From the NCBI RefSeq assembly GCF_000455225.1, contig NZ_HF954537.1, positions 1,299,588-1,359,880 of the forward strand: a stretch of DNA of 60,293 bases. Direction: 5' to 3'. The translations under genes were made by a program, and so were the position numbers. The notes under the pieces are model-generated. The model saw nothing but the letters and a program-made list of their open reading frames with translations, did no database searches and was not told where the DNA came from. Numbering within the stretch: the stretch's first letter is position 1; the number at the start of each line of letters is the position of its first letter. This stretch comes from Megasphaera massiliensis. GTDB taxonomy: Bacteria > Bacillota > Negativicutes > Veillonellales > Megasphaeraceae. Positions 43,155-51,565 of the stretch are shown in pieces.

Positions 43155-43457
43155 TCACTCAACTTGTTTCAAGTCCATCATTAAATACTTTGCGCCTGCT
43201 TCCAACACAGCAAGGGATTCACATATTTTCCTAGTATCTATGCCATATCTTTCCATTTGTGTCGCAAGGATTTTACTACCATCCTCATCAAATCTAAGGC
43301 CTCGTTGTATACCATGACCATTGCCATCTTTGTAGTAGACTAAAAACCCAAATTCTCCTCGCAAAATGGAGACCGTTCCAATTTCGTGTAGACCCTTATA
43401 GGCTACAATTCTATATACATCCGACTCTATGGTTACTCTAATCTTTGTTTGTTCCAT
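43155..43457 (-). CDS. small protein, tandem paralogue of the neighbour
   Basis: 100 residues. KIRVTIESDVYRIVAYKGLHEIGTV and TQMERYGIDTRKICESLAVLE align with the neighbouring gene. Function unknown; probably a phage-specific fold that duplicated. Confidence 0.6.
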   Translation of the reverse strand: MEQTKIRVTIESDVYRIVAYKGLHEIGTVSILRGEFGFLVYYKDGNGHGIQRGLRFDEDGSKILATQMERYGIDTRKICESLAVLEAGAKYLMMDLKQVE

Positions 43458-43468
43458 TTTTATTTCTC

Positions 43469-43849
43469 CTATTTCTGTTCCTGGTGCTGCGCTTTTACTG
43501 CCATTCGTCCCGCTTCCGTAACCGGAACCGACGCTTCCGTCGGCAGATAGATGACCTGATTCTTAGTTTCCTTTATGGCCTCTACCCACTTTTGTTCCAT
43601 CGCTTCCGGATAGTCACGGACAGACTCGCCTAAAATTCTATTGGCCTCTGCTTGCTTTTTGGCGGCTTCTAATTCAGCCTCCGCTTCCTGGACCTTAATC
43701 TGACGATCTTGCGTAGCTTTAGCAAGTGCCGCTTCGCCCTGTTTTCCCTGCTGCCATACCAAATAGTTAGGGTAGCCATAAGCAATGCCAGCGCCTACAC
43801 CACCGAACAACATAACAACAACTAATAAACTGGATACTCGTTCAAACAT
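43469..43849 (-). CDS. small SPFH/band-7-like membrane protein
   Basis: 126 residues. One N-terminal membrane helix (about 7-26), then an Ala/Glu/Lys/Gln-rich coiled coil (QIKVQEAEAELEAAKKQAEANRI) that resembles the end of SPFH/prohibitin-type proteins. A globular SPFH domain is missing, so this may be only a coiled-coil membrane anchor. Confidence 0.55.
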   Translation of the reverse strand: MFERVSSLLVVVMLFGGVGAGIAYGYPNYLVWQQGKQGEAALAKATQDRQIKVQEAEAELEAAKKQAEANRILGESVRDYPEAMEQKWVEAIKETKNQVIYLPTEASVPVTEAGRMAVKAQHQEQK

Positions 43850-43863
43850 GATATAGTTCCTCC

Positions 43864-44772
43864 TTATAACAACTCACGAAACATACTTTCAAATATAGTG
43901 ACGGGAATGCTGTTTCCCGCTTGGCGGTACAGTGTCCGCCTAGAATTAACCGCCGCGGCCGCTGCGAAATCATCGTCACTGTATCCTTGCAGCCGCCAGC
44001 ACTCGCGTTCTGTCAAGTACCGGTATTTCCCGTTACCGATTGGTAAGCATCCGCTTCCAGGTGCGCGGTCCGGACGTTCCGTTATCGTGTAACAGTAGTC
44101 CTTAATAATTGGCAACCGTCTTACACCTTTCTTGTTTCCGATTGCCCGAAGCATAGACGGGGCTTTTACTCTGTAATAGTCGTCTACTGGACCGGCTTCC
44201 AGAAATTCTTTGATTGGCCGCATATTCCGTTTTTTAAGCCTTAAAAAGTCGAACGGCATACTTCCTAGCATGGATACCGTAAAAACTCGTTCACGGCGTT
44301 GTGGAAGGCCAAAATCAATAGCATTTAAAATCTCGTATGAGCTGGTGTATCCTAACCGGTCCAAGGCCAATACATATTGTTGGTAATTCCGGACCATGTA
44401 TTTTGATAACACGTTTTTCACATTTTCCCAAATTATGATCCTTGGACGCCACACGCCCATGTTCTGAACGATGTTGACCGTTTCCCACATCAGCGAAGAA
44501 CGTGTTTCGCTGCCTGGATCGGCACCTTTTTGTTTTCCTGCGATAGAAAAATCTTGGCACGGTGAACCGTGAATCAGGATATCGGGCTTTAAATCCCAAC
44601 CACGAACGTCCTGGGCCTTATAATCAAGGTCGTTTCGGAACATCGCGTTATACGACCGGACCGCCTTTTCATCTATCTCGACGTAATCGATTGATTTAAC
44701 CGGCACACCTAGATTTCTCAATGCTATCCGTGGACTTCCAATCCCCCCGAATAGCTCTAAGATTTTAATCAT
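43864..44772 (-). CDS. DNA cytosine-C5 methyltransferase
   Basis: 302 residues from the ATG at 44772; an earlier in-frame start is not supported by a ribosome site. Motif I KILELFGGIGSPR at the start, the catalytic PCQ motif in HGSPCQDFSIAGKQKG at about 70-85, motif VI-like IIWENVKNV, motif VIII-like FGLPQRRERVF, and the motif IX/X end YRQAGNSIPVTIFE. It adds methyl to cytosine C5, probably to protect phage DNA from host restriction. No partner endonuclease is seen. It overlaps the upstream gene by 8 bp. Confidence 0.92.
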   Translation of the reverse strand: MIKILELFGGIGSPRIALRNLGVPVKSIDYVEIDEKAVRSYNAMFRNDLDYKAQDVRGWDLKPDILIHGSPCQDFSIAGKQKGADPGSETRSSLMWETVNIVQNMGVWRPRIIIWENVKNVLSKYMVRNYQQYVLALDRLGYTSSYEILNAIDFGLPQRRERVFTVSMLGSMPFDFLRLKKRNMRPIKEFLEAGPVDDYYRVKAPSMLRAIGNKKGVRRLPIIKDYCYTITERPDRAPGSGCLPIGNGKYRYLTERECWRLQGYSDDDFAAAAAVNSRRTLYRQAGNSIPVTIFESMFRELL

Positions 44773-45286
44773 TTTTGTATTCCTCAATCTTCCGCAATGT
44801 ATTGATAATGTATTCTTCACTTTGATATCGGCAGTTATACTCCCTGATTGGCTCATTACAAGACCCATATACTCCCTTTTTATTGCTTTTTACTACTGAT
44901 AGTTCGTACTCAACATCTCCTGATAAGGCTATATATCTAATGATTTTCGCGCCATACCCATTGTCGAAAGATACGAAAAATCTTTCATAATCTCTAGTAC
45001 CCATGGAAAAGGCATTTTCGTCTGAAACGTACGGACCAATGCGGACTCGTTCTTTGTATAATGGGATATCTTCATCTTGCGTCGTGCGATTAGAGCCGGT
45101 GTATTCAATCCTGGCCTCCAAAACTCGTAAATACTTATGCATCGCTTTTATTTGATTGGCCATTAGATAATACTCTACGGTATTCATAATGTCTTTGTTG
45201 TTATCTAAATGACGAATTAGCTTCATGAGTCTTTCACTCAACTGATTTCGCTCTTCTTTTAGTTTAAAAACATAGTAATCTCCCAT
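44765..45286 (-). CDS. unknown accessory protein
   Basis: 173 residues from the ATG at 45286 with GGAGGT upstream. A helical N-terminal half (EERNQLSERLMKLIRHLD) and a beta-rich C-terminal half. It shares an overlap with the methyltransferase start, so the two are probably co-translated. No domain is recognised. Confidence 0.55.
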   Translation of the reverse strand: MGDYYVFKLKEERNQLSERLMKLIRHLDNNKDIMNTVEYYLMANQIKAMHKYLRVLEARIEYTGSNRTTQDEDIPLYKERVRIGPYVSDENAFSMGTRDYERFFVSFDNGYGAKIIRYIALSGDVEYELSVVKSNKKGVYGSCNEPIREYNCRYQSEEYIINTLRKIEEYKND

Positions 45287-45304
45287 TTTTACTACCTCCA
45301 AATT

Positions 45305-45703
45305 TCACTTTTTATTCTCCTCATTAACGTTATATTCTTCGCCGTCCCGAATTATGAAGAATCCTGGTTTGTGTTGGGGATATTTTTCAAGCCAAGCAAA
45401 GAAGGCTGCTTCTATTTTTTTGTTCAAATCGTCCATTTCCTTATTGCTGACTGATTCTAAATACCCATCACTCCACTCACCAAAATCCTCATCAGCTTGG
45501 TCCTGTAAACCATAAAGCATGTTTTCTGCGACGTCTATTTCCGGCACAAACTGTTCAACTTGACCGACAAAAAATATAGTCTCCCCCCGTTCTTTCGCTT
45601 CTTCAGTAGCTGTCTTAATTGCCTCTTTTTTGCTGTCAAGAAAAACAAATTCATAAATTTCACCATTAAATGAATACGCCCATTCACCTGTTTTTTTTAG
45701 CAT
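45305..45703 (-). CDS. accessory protein, tandem paralogue
   Basis: 132 residues. GEWAYSFNGEIYEFVFLDSKKEAI... and an acidic centre. It aligns along its length with the next gene. The short gap (1 bp) and similarity show a tandem duplication. Function unknown. Confidence 0.6.
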   Translation of the reverse strand: MLKKTGEWAYSFNGEIYEFVFLDSKKEAIKTATEEAKERGETIFFVGQVEQFVPEIDVAENMLYGLQDQADEDFGEWSDGYLESVSNKEMDDLNKKIEAAFFAWLEKYPQHKPGFFIIRDGEEYNVNEENKK

Positions 45704-45704
45704 T

Positions 45705-46070
45705 TCAATCGCCTCTCCCTATAGATTCAAGATCATATTTTTCAGCGTTTTCGACAAACCAAAAACACGTTCTATACTCCGGATTATTATCAACCCATTT
45801 CCAAAACTCGATCCCCATCGCTTTAGCAAGTTTATCCATTGCTTCCGGATAAACAGCAACGCCTTCGCGTAATAACTTGCGACTCAAATCTTCAGTAAAA
45901 TCTCGATACGGGGCTTGTCTATATACCATGCCAACCCAAAACGATTCCACTCCATGTAGTACCGCGTCTATGCGGGCCGCGCGAATGGCCTGTTCTTTAC
46001 TGCTAAAAAATACATTGCTGTATTCTTCGCCGTATATGGAATAAGTCCATTCTCCATTCGAGCTAATCAT
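45705..46070 (-). CDS. accessory protein, tandem paralogue
   Basis: 121 residues from the ATG at 46070, chosen for AAGGTG at 9 nt. GEWTYSIYGEEYSNVFFSSKEQAI matches the neighbour, as do the Trp/Phe-rich later parts (FWKWVDNNPEY / FFAWLEKYPQH). Function unknown. Confidence 0.6.
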   Translation of the reverse strand: MISSNGEWTYSIYGEEYSNVFFSSKEQAIRAARIDAVLHGVESFWVGMVYRQAPYRDFTEDLSRKLLREGVAVYPEAMDKLAKAMGIEFWKWVDNNPEYRTCFWFVENAEKYDLESIGRGD

Positions 46071-46338
46071 CCTTATTTTCACCTTCTTCTAATTTGTCGA
46101 GTTCCCCAGACAATACAAGTGCTGTTGCCTCACAGACAATGGTCATTTGGTATATCCACAATTCGTCCCAATCAACGTCTCCATTCTTTCTACGCTGACC
46201 GGCCGTTTTCTGCCGTGTAGCCTTGCATAATTTCAGTACGGCTTCTTTGAGTGCCGGAATATTCGCTTTTTGGCCACCCATCATGAGGAACGACCACATA
46301 GTGCTTTTGACCTGGTTCTTCATCTTGTCCTTTTTCAT
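46063..46338 (-). CDS. unknown small protein
   Basis: 91 residues, basic at the N-terminus and acidic at the end, with a helical core (PALKEAVLKLCKATRQK). It overlaps the next gene by 8 nt. Possibly a small DNA-binding or regulatory protein; no family. Confidence 0.5.
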   Translation of the reverse strand: MKKDKMKNQVKSTMWSFLMMGGQKANIPALKEAVLKLCKATRQKTAGQRRKNGDVDWDELWIYQMTIVCEATALVLSGELDKLEEGENKDD

Positions 46339-46374
46339 CGTTTATTCTCTCTTTTACAGTTCCTTTCACCGACC

Positions 46375-46620
46375 TCATAACTCTTCAAATTTTTTCTTTA
46401 ACATTTCTAAATCTTCTTCCAGTCTTTTTAATAACATCGCTTTGAGGTCCTTTTTTGTATCTGTCAAAAGATTTGAAGAATAATCTTTGTTATGACAATC
46501 AATAATTTTAATCTCACTGCATTTGTCATTTTCCAGCACTTTAATGACCGCATTCGTGTCTTCAATATCGTCCCACAACTCAATGCCGGCTTCACATCTT
46601 TCTAGTTCGTCTTGTGTCAC
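46375..46620 (-). CDS. unknown small acidic protein
   Basis: 81 residues, acidic with a long C-terminal helix (DTKKDLKAMLLKRLEEDL). Adjacent to the RusA gene with no gap. No domain is recognised. Confidence 0.5.
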   Translation of the reverse strand: MTQDELERCEAGIELWDDIEDTNAVIKVLENDKCSEIKIIDCHNKDYSSNLLTDTKKDLKAMLLKRLEEDLEMLKKKFEEL

Positions 46621-47073
46621 TTATCGCACCTCCTTAAATCTCTCAAACTGCCCACTTTCCACTCTTTTTACGAGTTTGGGGTGCAGCCAATACGCCGGAA
46701 AATCAAGGTCAGTGATTTCACCTAGCGTGATTTCTACTCGCGGATTATCATGGTCAATGCCTACTATCATCGAGCCATCAACATCAGCAATAAATCCGTC
46801 ATCCTCTACTATTCCGGCCTTTTCCAGTATGTCGGCGGTCGCCTGGATCAATCCGAATAAGTCAGGCCAGCCGCGCCGGTCCGGCATATAATACCGGGCC
46901 GTCATGCACACCGCGCAGTCAATTGGGATACGTGGCCGTTGTGGCTTTAACTGCCATAATGCGCTTTCTTCGTATTCCCTATACTGTTTTGATTGTATAA
47001 GGCCGTGTTTTGTCCGCTGCATGGAGTTTTTCTTGGTTATTGGCCGGCCTTTTATAATGTACGTCTTCATCAT
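46621..47073 (-). CDS. RusA-like Holliday junction resolvase
   Basis: 150 residues. IIKGRPITKKNSMQ near the start and a central region with PDLFGLIQATADILEKAGIVEDDGFI followed by GSMI match the RusA endonuclease fold, with Asp residues of the type used for metal binding. It resolves four-way junctions made by phage recombination. It lies downstream of the annealing and replication genes, as expected. Confidence 0.8.
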   Translation of the reverse strand: MMKTYIIKGRPITKKNSMQRTKHGLIQSKQYREYEESALWQLKPQRPRIPIDCAVCMTARYYMPDRRGWPDLFGLIQATADILEKAGIVEDDGFIADVDGSMIVGIDHDNPRVEITLGEITDLDFPAYWLHPKLVKRVESGQFERFKEVR

Positions 47074-47076
47074 GTC

Positions 47077-47244
47077 TCACGACCTACGCTTCAATTTCAA
47101 TAGCTTATATGCCCTGTATAACATCACAATACGAGTCGTTTTGAGGTCTTCACCATGGGCATATAACCACATCCATAGATTTGCACCCAGCTCTTTTTGT
47201 CTGCATGTTTTTTCTCTAAACGACCAACGTTTACTCTTCAGCAT
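47077..47244 (-). CDS. unknown small basic protein
   Basis: 55 residues from the ATG at 47244 with GGAGGT upstream. Very basic (LKSKRWSFREKTCRQKE). It overlaps the upstream gene by 14 nt. Probably binds nucleic acid; not recognised. Confidence 0.5.
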   Translation of the reverse strand: MLKSKRWSFREKTCRQKELGANLWMWLYAHGEDLKTTRIVMLYRAYKLLKLKRRS

Positions 47245-47476
47245 CGCTACTACCTCCATAGATATCTACGCTTTGAACGAGTTGATCTAAACGGAGTAAC
47301 TCGCCTCTCAAAATAACTATTTTGTTATGTATGGCCGTTCTAGTTGCAGCCATTGGGACAACTCCATATGCATAGTCCCTATCCATGCCTGCAAATACAT
47401 TCCGTTCAACGGACTTCATTAATCCGGTCGTCATTGTTAACTGATCGATAATATCAAGCGATTGATTTGTATCCAT
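47231..47476 (-). CDS. unknown small helical protein
   Basis: 81 residues with a helical C-terminal half (THNKIVILRGELLRLDQLV-like pattern). It contains DIYGGSSD near its end. No family is recognised; it is compactly arranged with its neighbours. Confidence 0.5.
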   Translation of the reverse strand: MDTNQSLDIIDQLTMTTGLMKSVERNVFAGMDRDYAYGVVPMAATRTAIHNKIVILRGELLRLDQLVQSVDIYGGSSDAEE

Positions 47477-47488
47477 AGTAATTCTCCT

Positions 47489-47932
47489 TTATTTCCCAGT
47501 GCTTCCGAATCCGCCCGTTCCTCGCTTTGTTTCGGTAAGCTCGTCGACTTCTTCAAACTCAATATCAACGTTCTTTTCAATCAATCCCTGCATGAACCTA
47601 TCGCCTTTTTGAATACCCTCAAGGTCATAACCAACATTATCAAACAATCCTTGTACTTCGCCTCTATATGAAGCATCAATGATACCCACACAATTAGATA
47701 ATCGCAACTTACTTTTAGCTCCGTAACTACTTCTCATAAACAGCTTCATGTGATATCCCGCTGGAATTTCAAACGCCAACCCGGTGGGTATTTTTTGACC
47801 TTTAGCACCACCACAAATCAAAAACGACGTTGGTGCATAAAAATCAAAGCAGGCGTTACCATCGGTAATTAGTGGCAGCTTAATATCTTCGCTTGGATAT
47901 GTTCCCAATACTTTTTTTACTTTAATCTTCAT
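47489..47932 (-). CDS. dut: dUTPase
   Basis: 147 residues. All five motifs can be traced: NACFDFYAP (1), RSSYGAKS (2), GIIDASYRGEVQ (3), KGDRFMQGLI (4) and GTGGFGSTGK at the very end (5). The enzyme hydrolyses dUTP to dUMP and pyrophosphate and works as a trimer. Together with dCMP deaminase it keeps dUTP low and feeds dTMP synthesis. Confidence 0.92.
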   Translation of the reverse strand: MKIKVKKVLGTYPSEDIKLPLITDGNACFDFYAPTSFLICGGAKGQKIPTGLAFEIPAGYHMKLFMRSSYGAKSKLRLSNCVGIIDASYRGEVQGLFDNVGYDLEGIQKGDRFMQGLIEKNVDIEFEEVDELTETKRGTGGFGSTGK

Positions 47933-48125
47933 AGTGTCTCCTATTTCTTTCTAATGCTTTGTTTTTAGCCTTGTGGGCGATTTTAGGCCGCGTTCCATGA
48001 CATTGTATAGCTCGCGGTTTGCAAGCCCTGTCATCGGCGCATACAGGCACTAATTTGCCGTCTGCTGTTACAACGTAATGACAATAACCATAAATCTTCT
48101 TGTGACAGTAATAGCAACTTTTCAA
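47922..48125 (-). CDS. small zinc-ribbon-like protein
   Basis: 67 residues. CYYCHKKIYGYCHYVV, then VCADDRACK, giving cysteine pairs of a zinc ribbon type. The C-terminal half is basic. It overlaps the dUTPase gene by 11 nt. Confidence 0.6.
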   Translation of the reverse strand: MKSCYYCHKKIYGYCHYVVTADGKLVPVCADDRACKPRAIQCHGTRPKIAHKAKNKALERNRRHYED

Positions 48126-48138
48126 ATACCGTCACCTC

Positions 48139-48525
48139 TTAAAACGGAATATCTTCCTCAACGACCTCGCTCCCCATATTGTTAAAGTCTCCGTTATTGT
48201 TTCTCATCGGCCGTACAACCTTCGCAATCCGATTAACGATGACGTTATAGGCAACCTTATTATTTCCGTCCTTAGAAACGTATTCTTGTTGATCTAATCG
48301 ACCAGTTACTTCGACACGATCCCCAGAATGTAACTCCTGAACAATTGCTTCCGCCTGTTCTTTAAATGCCGTGCAGCGCCACCACTGGGATACCCATTCA
48401 TTTCCCTGTCCGCCTGGCTTCTTTTTATTGTCAGCTACGGAAAAATAAACGATAGGCGTTCCTTTTCTTGTGACGCGACTTTCTGGGTCCTTGCCAATGT
48501 TTCCAACGATCGTGATTGTGTTCAT
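48139..48525 (-). CDS. ssb: single-stranded DNA-binding protein
   Basis: 128 residues. An OB-fold with MNTITIVGNIGKDPESR at the start, SQWWRCTAFKEQAEAI and DRVEVTGRLDQQEYV, and the typical acidic tail ending in EDIPF that binds partner proteins. It coats ssDNA during replication and recombination. The gene is followed by the zinc-ribbon gene and dut. Confidence 0.93.
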   Translation of the reverse strand: MNTITIVGNIGKDPESRVTRKGTPIVYFSVADNKKKPGGQGNEWVSQWWRCTAFKEQAEAIVQELHSGDRVEVTGRLDQQEYVSKDGNNKVAYNVIVNRIAKVVRPMRNNNGDFNNMGSEVVEEDIPF

Positions 48526-48539
48526 GTTGTTTGCTCCTT

Positions 48540-49118
48540 TTAATTTTTATTGCCGCCGTAAATGTCTACGGGACCGTTTATCCTTTCATATTCGTCTAAT
48601 GCAGGATATTCAACCCCACATTCGACGTTCAAACACTTCATAAATTCCCAAATCGGTACTTCTCCGTGTGTTAAGACATACACCTTGTCTTTGTAATACC
48701 CGAATAAGTCCGTGATTCTCTTTTTTCTCCACCCGTATACGCTGTACATCGTCCAGAAAATAACGATTGCGACTCCGGCTACCATGTCCCGTGTATGGGC
48801 CATTAAGACTCTGTCTTTCGTCGGCCCAGTAATAATCCGCTGCATCTTTTCCGCGATTTTCTCGTTATCAAATCGATTAAAGCCATATTTTTCTAACTCA
48901 TCTCGCCAGTCATAAATGAATCCTTCTTGAAATTCATCTAAGTGCGACCACATGTCGTTCATTTTTGCAAAACGGTTCCGGCCAAACCCGTATTTATCGT
49001 GCAAGCAATTGAATAACAACGTTGTCGCCCAGTCCGTTCCGCTTTCTGCTCCTGCTTCCCGTCTGATCTGTTGCCGTTTCTCCTGCTGCTTATCAAGCGC
49101 ACTCGTAACCCAATTCAA
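48540..49118 (-). CDS. unknown replication-region protein
   Basis: 192 residues. FNCLHDKYGFGRNRFAKMNDMW and a Trp-rich C-terminal half. A possible membrane-like stretch (VAGVAIVIFWTMYSVYG) lies at about 113-130. Proteins of this look are often found next to SSB in Firmicutes phages, but the role is unknown. Confidence 0.55.
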   Translation of the reverse strand: MNWVTSALDKQQEKRQQIRREAGAESGTDWATTLLFNCLHDKYGFGRNRFAKMNDMWSHLDEFQEGFIYDWRDELEKYGFNRFDNEKIAEKMQRIITGPTKDRVLMAHTRDMVAGVAIVIFWTMYSVYGWRKKRITDLFGYYKDKVYVLTHGEVPIWEFMKCLNVECGVEYPALDEYERINGPVDIYGGNKN

Positions 49119-49123
49119 TCATT

Positions 49124-49690
49124 TCACTTCCTTATTACCACAATATCAACTAGTCCCGTTTCAGGCTGATAAGAAAACTTACATTTATCCGTTCCCATCA
49201 TCATCGCGGAACGCTGTCCTTCCCTAAATACATCTGCATTTCTGATGATCGTTGCGTTGTCCATGTCTGGAAATACACGATGTACGAATTCAATCAGATC
49301 TCTAGGAAGGTCGCTTATATCCGGCGGTTTCTTTTCTTTTTCTCGATTTTTCGAGTTGCTCCATCGCTCCTGAATTTTGTCTATCTTGTCTTTTATTCGT
49401 TGCCGGCCTTCTTCATTGATCGGCGGCGTTGGCAGGGCCTTGTATTCCTGCACCGCGTTGACTTCCTGTTTTACAATCTGGCGTATCAACGGCACGCTTG
49501 GTATTTTTTCTGGCGACGCCTCAATCGCCTTTTCAATGGCCCGCATAACCACCCTGTCCGGATACTTACCAAGTTGCGCCAACATAGACGCGATAAACAA
49601 CTTGGCATTGTCTGCATCCAGCTTCCATCCATCAGCGGGATAACTTCCCCGCAATATCATTAGGATTTGTTTCGCTGTTTCCGCTGTCAT
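49124..49690 (-). CDS. possible helicase loader (G39P-like)
   Basis: 188 residues. The N-terminal 75 residues (AKQILMILRGSYPADGW..., RAIEKAIEASPEKIPSVPLI) resemble the loader/inhibitor family of SPP1 G39P. The middle is charged and probably flexible. The upstream gene is a DnaD-like initiator and overlaps it by 59 nt. The host helicase would be loaded at the phage origin; this is inference. Confidence 0.5.
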   Translation of the reverse strand: MTAETAKQILMILRGSYPADGWKLDADNAKLFIASMLAQLGKYPDRVVMRAIEKAIEASPEKIPSVPLIRQIVKQEVNAVQEYKALPTPPINEEGRQRIKDKIDKIQERWSNSKNREKEKKPPDISDLPRDLIEFVHRVFPDMDNATIIRNADVFREGQRSAMMMGTDKCKFSYQPETGLVDIVVIRK

Positions 49691-50510
49691 AGGCTTTACA
49701 CAACCTTTCTAACTCTGCATCTTCTAACCGTTGCCGTTCAGCCCTGCTCATTCGTTTGGGCTGCTGCTGATTGTTATAGTTATTACGCTCCCAGTTACGG
49801 ACCGTTGCTTTCCAATTCTTCATGTGGGTCTTCCCAACATACCACCCATTACTTTCGTAGTGGTCATAGAAGTATTCCGGATCAATACCGTTTTGACGTT
49901 CTTCACAATACGCACGAATTTCTTCCACGGTTGGCTTTACAAAGCGCTTGGTCCGTTTTTCTTTTGCAGGTTCATCAGCGTACACTTCACGTACACTCGA
50001 TGTACGCTGCACCGTACACTCAGTGTTCTCACATACACATACACATTCACTTTCATTACTTTCTTTTTCTTTGTTACTTTCTTTTTCTTTAATTGTGTCT
50101 AAAAAGTCCTTTACGGTTTGATTAATTTCATCGCTATCCTTCAAGTGTTCTTTAATCACGCTTAACAGTACTTTATCCTTTACGCCATTTGCTGATTTAA
50201 CGAGGCAATCAAAGATAGGCTTACCCCCTTTTACGGTAGAGTATTTTAAAAAATTCTTAATCGCTATTTCACATCCGCTTCGCGCTATCACTTTGTAGTT
50301 GTTTTCAAAACGATCAAGAAGGCCTCTGACAGCATCTTCACTGTATCCCAGTTCAAAGGCTGCTATCTTTGGTGGAAGTTCGTATATCCCACATGGTTCA
50401 GAATGTGGATTTGTAAGAAGATACAACATGAAATATTTATCTTCTGGCGTCCAGTAAATTACTTTTTCGTCCGTCCAAAATCCAGTACTAACTATCCTCT
50501 TTACTTTCAT
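49632..50510 (-). CDS. DnaD-like replication initiator
   Basis: 292 residues from the ATG at 50510. The N-terminus (RIVSTGFWTDEKVIYWTPEDKYFMLYLLTNP) is a winged-helix replication protein start. A low-complexity linker with KEKESN repeats and cysteine-rich stretch (ECVCVCENTEC) is followed by a C-terminal DNA-binding module (YCEERQNGIDPEYFYDHYESNGW...). It probably opens the phage origin. Confidence 0.75.
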   Translation of the reverse strand: MKVKRIVSTGFWTDEKVIYWTPEDKYFMLYLLTNPHSEPCGIYELPPKIAAFELGYSEDAVRGLLDRFENNYKVIARSGCEIAIKNFLKYSTVKGGKPIFDCLVKSANGVKDKVLLSVIKEHLKDSDEINQTVKDFLDTIKEKESNKEKESNESECVCVCENTECTVQRTSSVREVYADEPAKEKRTKRFVKPTVEEIRAYCEERQNGIDPEYFYDHYESNGWYVGKTHMKNWKATVRNWERNNYNNQQQPKRMSRAERQRLEDAELERLCKAYDSGNSETNPNDIAGKLSR

Positions 50511-51300
50511 TACCTTTATCCATCTCCTTCTTGTACATGGCGGTTCGACAATCAATCGCCGTATACCACTCGCATATATCAGCCGCGATCAATGCGTTAT
50601 TTTGCAATTCATCAACCGTCATAATTCCTTCGGAAACAACATTTTTCATGGTTTGCACAATAAAGCGAAGGTCGCCAGGCTTTAATTCTGTTGGGAATCT
50701 ATTTCTCAAAATTCCACGAATATAGAGAATCTTATTTAACTCCGGGTCTGTCTTCTTTCTAATTTCATATAAAATGTTGTTCTCAATCTTGTTAAATGAT
50801 ATTTCCGCGCTTTCATCCGTATCTATGAAATTCTTTTCAACAGAATCTTTAACTCCATCGAGTACGGTTTGTGTGCCGTATTTCTTTAATAGTCGATGCA
50901 ATGTTCGCTTTCCACTTTCGTTTGGAGTATATCCGGTTATTGACGTGAAGAAGTCGGCAGCATAATCTACGGTTTCAGTCTCAAGATTTTTTAATTCATC
51001 GTTCCACTGCTTAATCATTTCTAGTTGTTCGCGTCGTTCGTTCAATTCGTCTAGTTGTCTCTTCTGCTTAATTACTACGCTTTTGTCGTCCAACATTATG
51101 TTACTTTTGCCTAAATTACAGTCGGAGCAAGCGGTAACAAGGTTTGTTATTTCATTTGTTCCACCTTTAGACACCGGAACAATGTGGTCAACATGTAGCA
51201 CAACGTCAGGAGCTGATTTTCCGCAGTATACGCATTTAAAGCTATCGCGCTTAAAAACTTCAAACCGAAGTCTTTTCGACAAATCCTTTCTTTTAGTCAT
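50488..51300 (-). CDS. HNH endonuclease domain protein
   Basis: 270 residues. The N-terminal HNH nuclease has CVYCGKSAPDVVLHVDHIVPVSKGG, ending ACSDCNLGKS, with both cysteine pairs and the catalytic His. The C-terminal part (about 110-260) is helical, like DnaD-associated replication proteins. It may be a homing or recombination nuclease fused to a replication-type domain. It overlaps the initiator gene by 23 nt. Confidence 0.8.
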   Translation of the reverse strand: MTKRKDLSKRLRFEVFKRDSFKCVYCGKSAPDVVLHVDHIVPVSKGGTNEITNLVTACSDCNLGKSNIMLDDKSVVIKQKRQLDELNERREQLEMIKQWNDELKNLETETVDYAADFFTSITGYTPNESGKRTLHRLLKKYGTQTVLDGVKDSVEKNFIDTDESAEISFNKIENNILYEIRKKTDPELNKILYIRGILRNRFPTELKPGDLRFIVQTMKNVVSEGIMTVDELQNNALIAADICEWYTAIDCRTAMYKKEMDKGNESKEDS

Positions 51301-51565
51301 TGTCTCTACCTCTTATCTTTATAAATAGTTCTCTCATCTGCTTTGCCTTTGGTCCGTGTGCCATTTCATGACAAGCCCGACATAAGCAGATCAGATTAAT
51401 TAACACACTTGTACCGCAATGAGATCGAAAAATAATATGATGACATTCGACCGCCGGCGCCCCGCAGACTTCACATAGTCCATCAGCCCGTTCATAGGCA
51501 ATTATTTTGTTTTTTCTGAACAGTGCGTCGTCTTGACGTTTTCTTTTATTCACGCGGGACTCCAT
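51293..51565 (-). CDS. small HNH endonuclease
   Basis: 90 residues. CEVCGAPAVECHHIIFRSHCG, then CLCRACHEMAHGPK, a full HNH motif with two cysteine pairs. Either the ATG at 51565 or the GTG at 51553 may be used. It lies between NinB-like and larger HNH genes, as NinG-type nucleases do in recombination operons. Confidence 0.8.
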   Translation of the reverse strand: MESRVNKRKRQDDALFRKNKIIAYERADGLCEVCGAPAVECHHIIFRSHCGTSVLINLICLCRACHEMAHGPKAKQMRELFIKIRGRDND

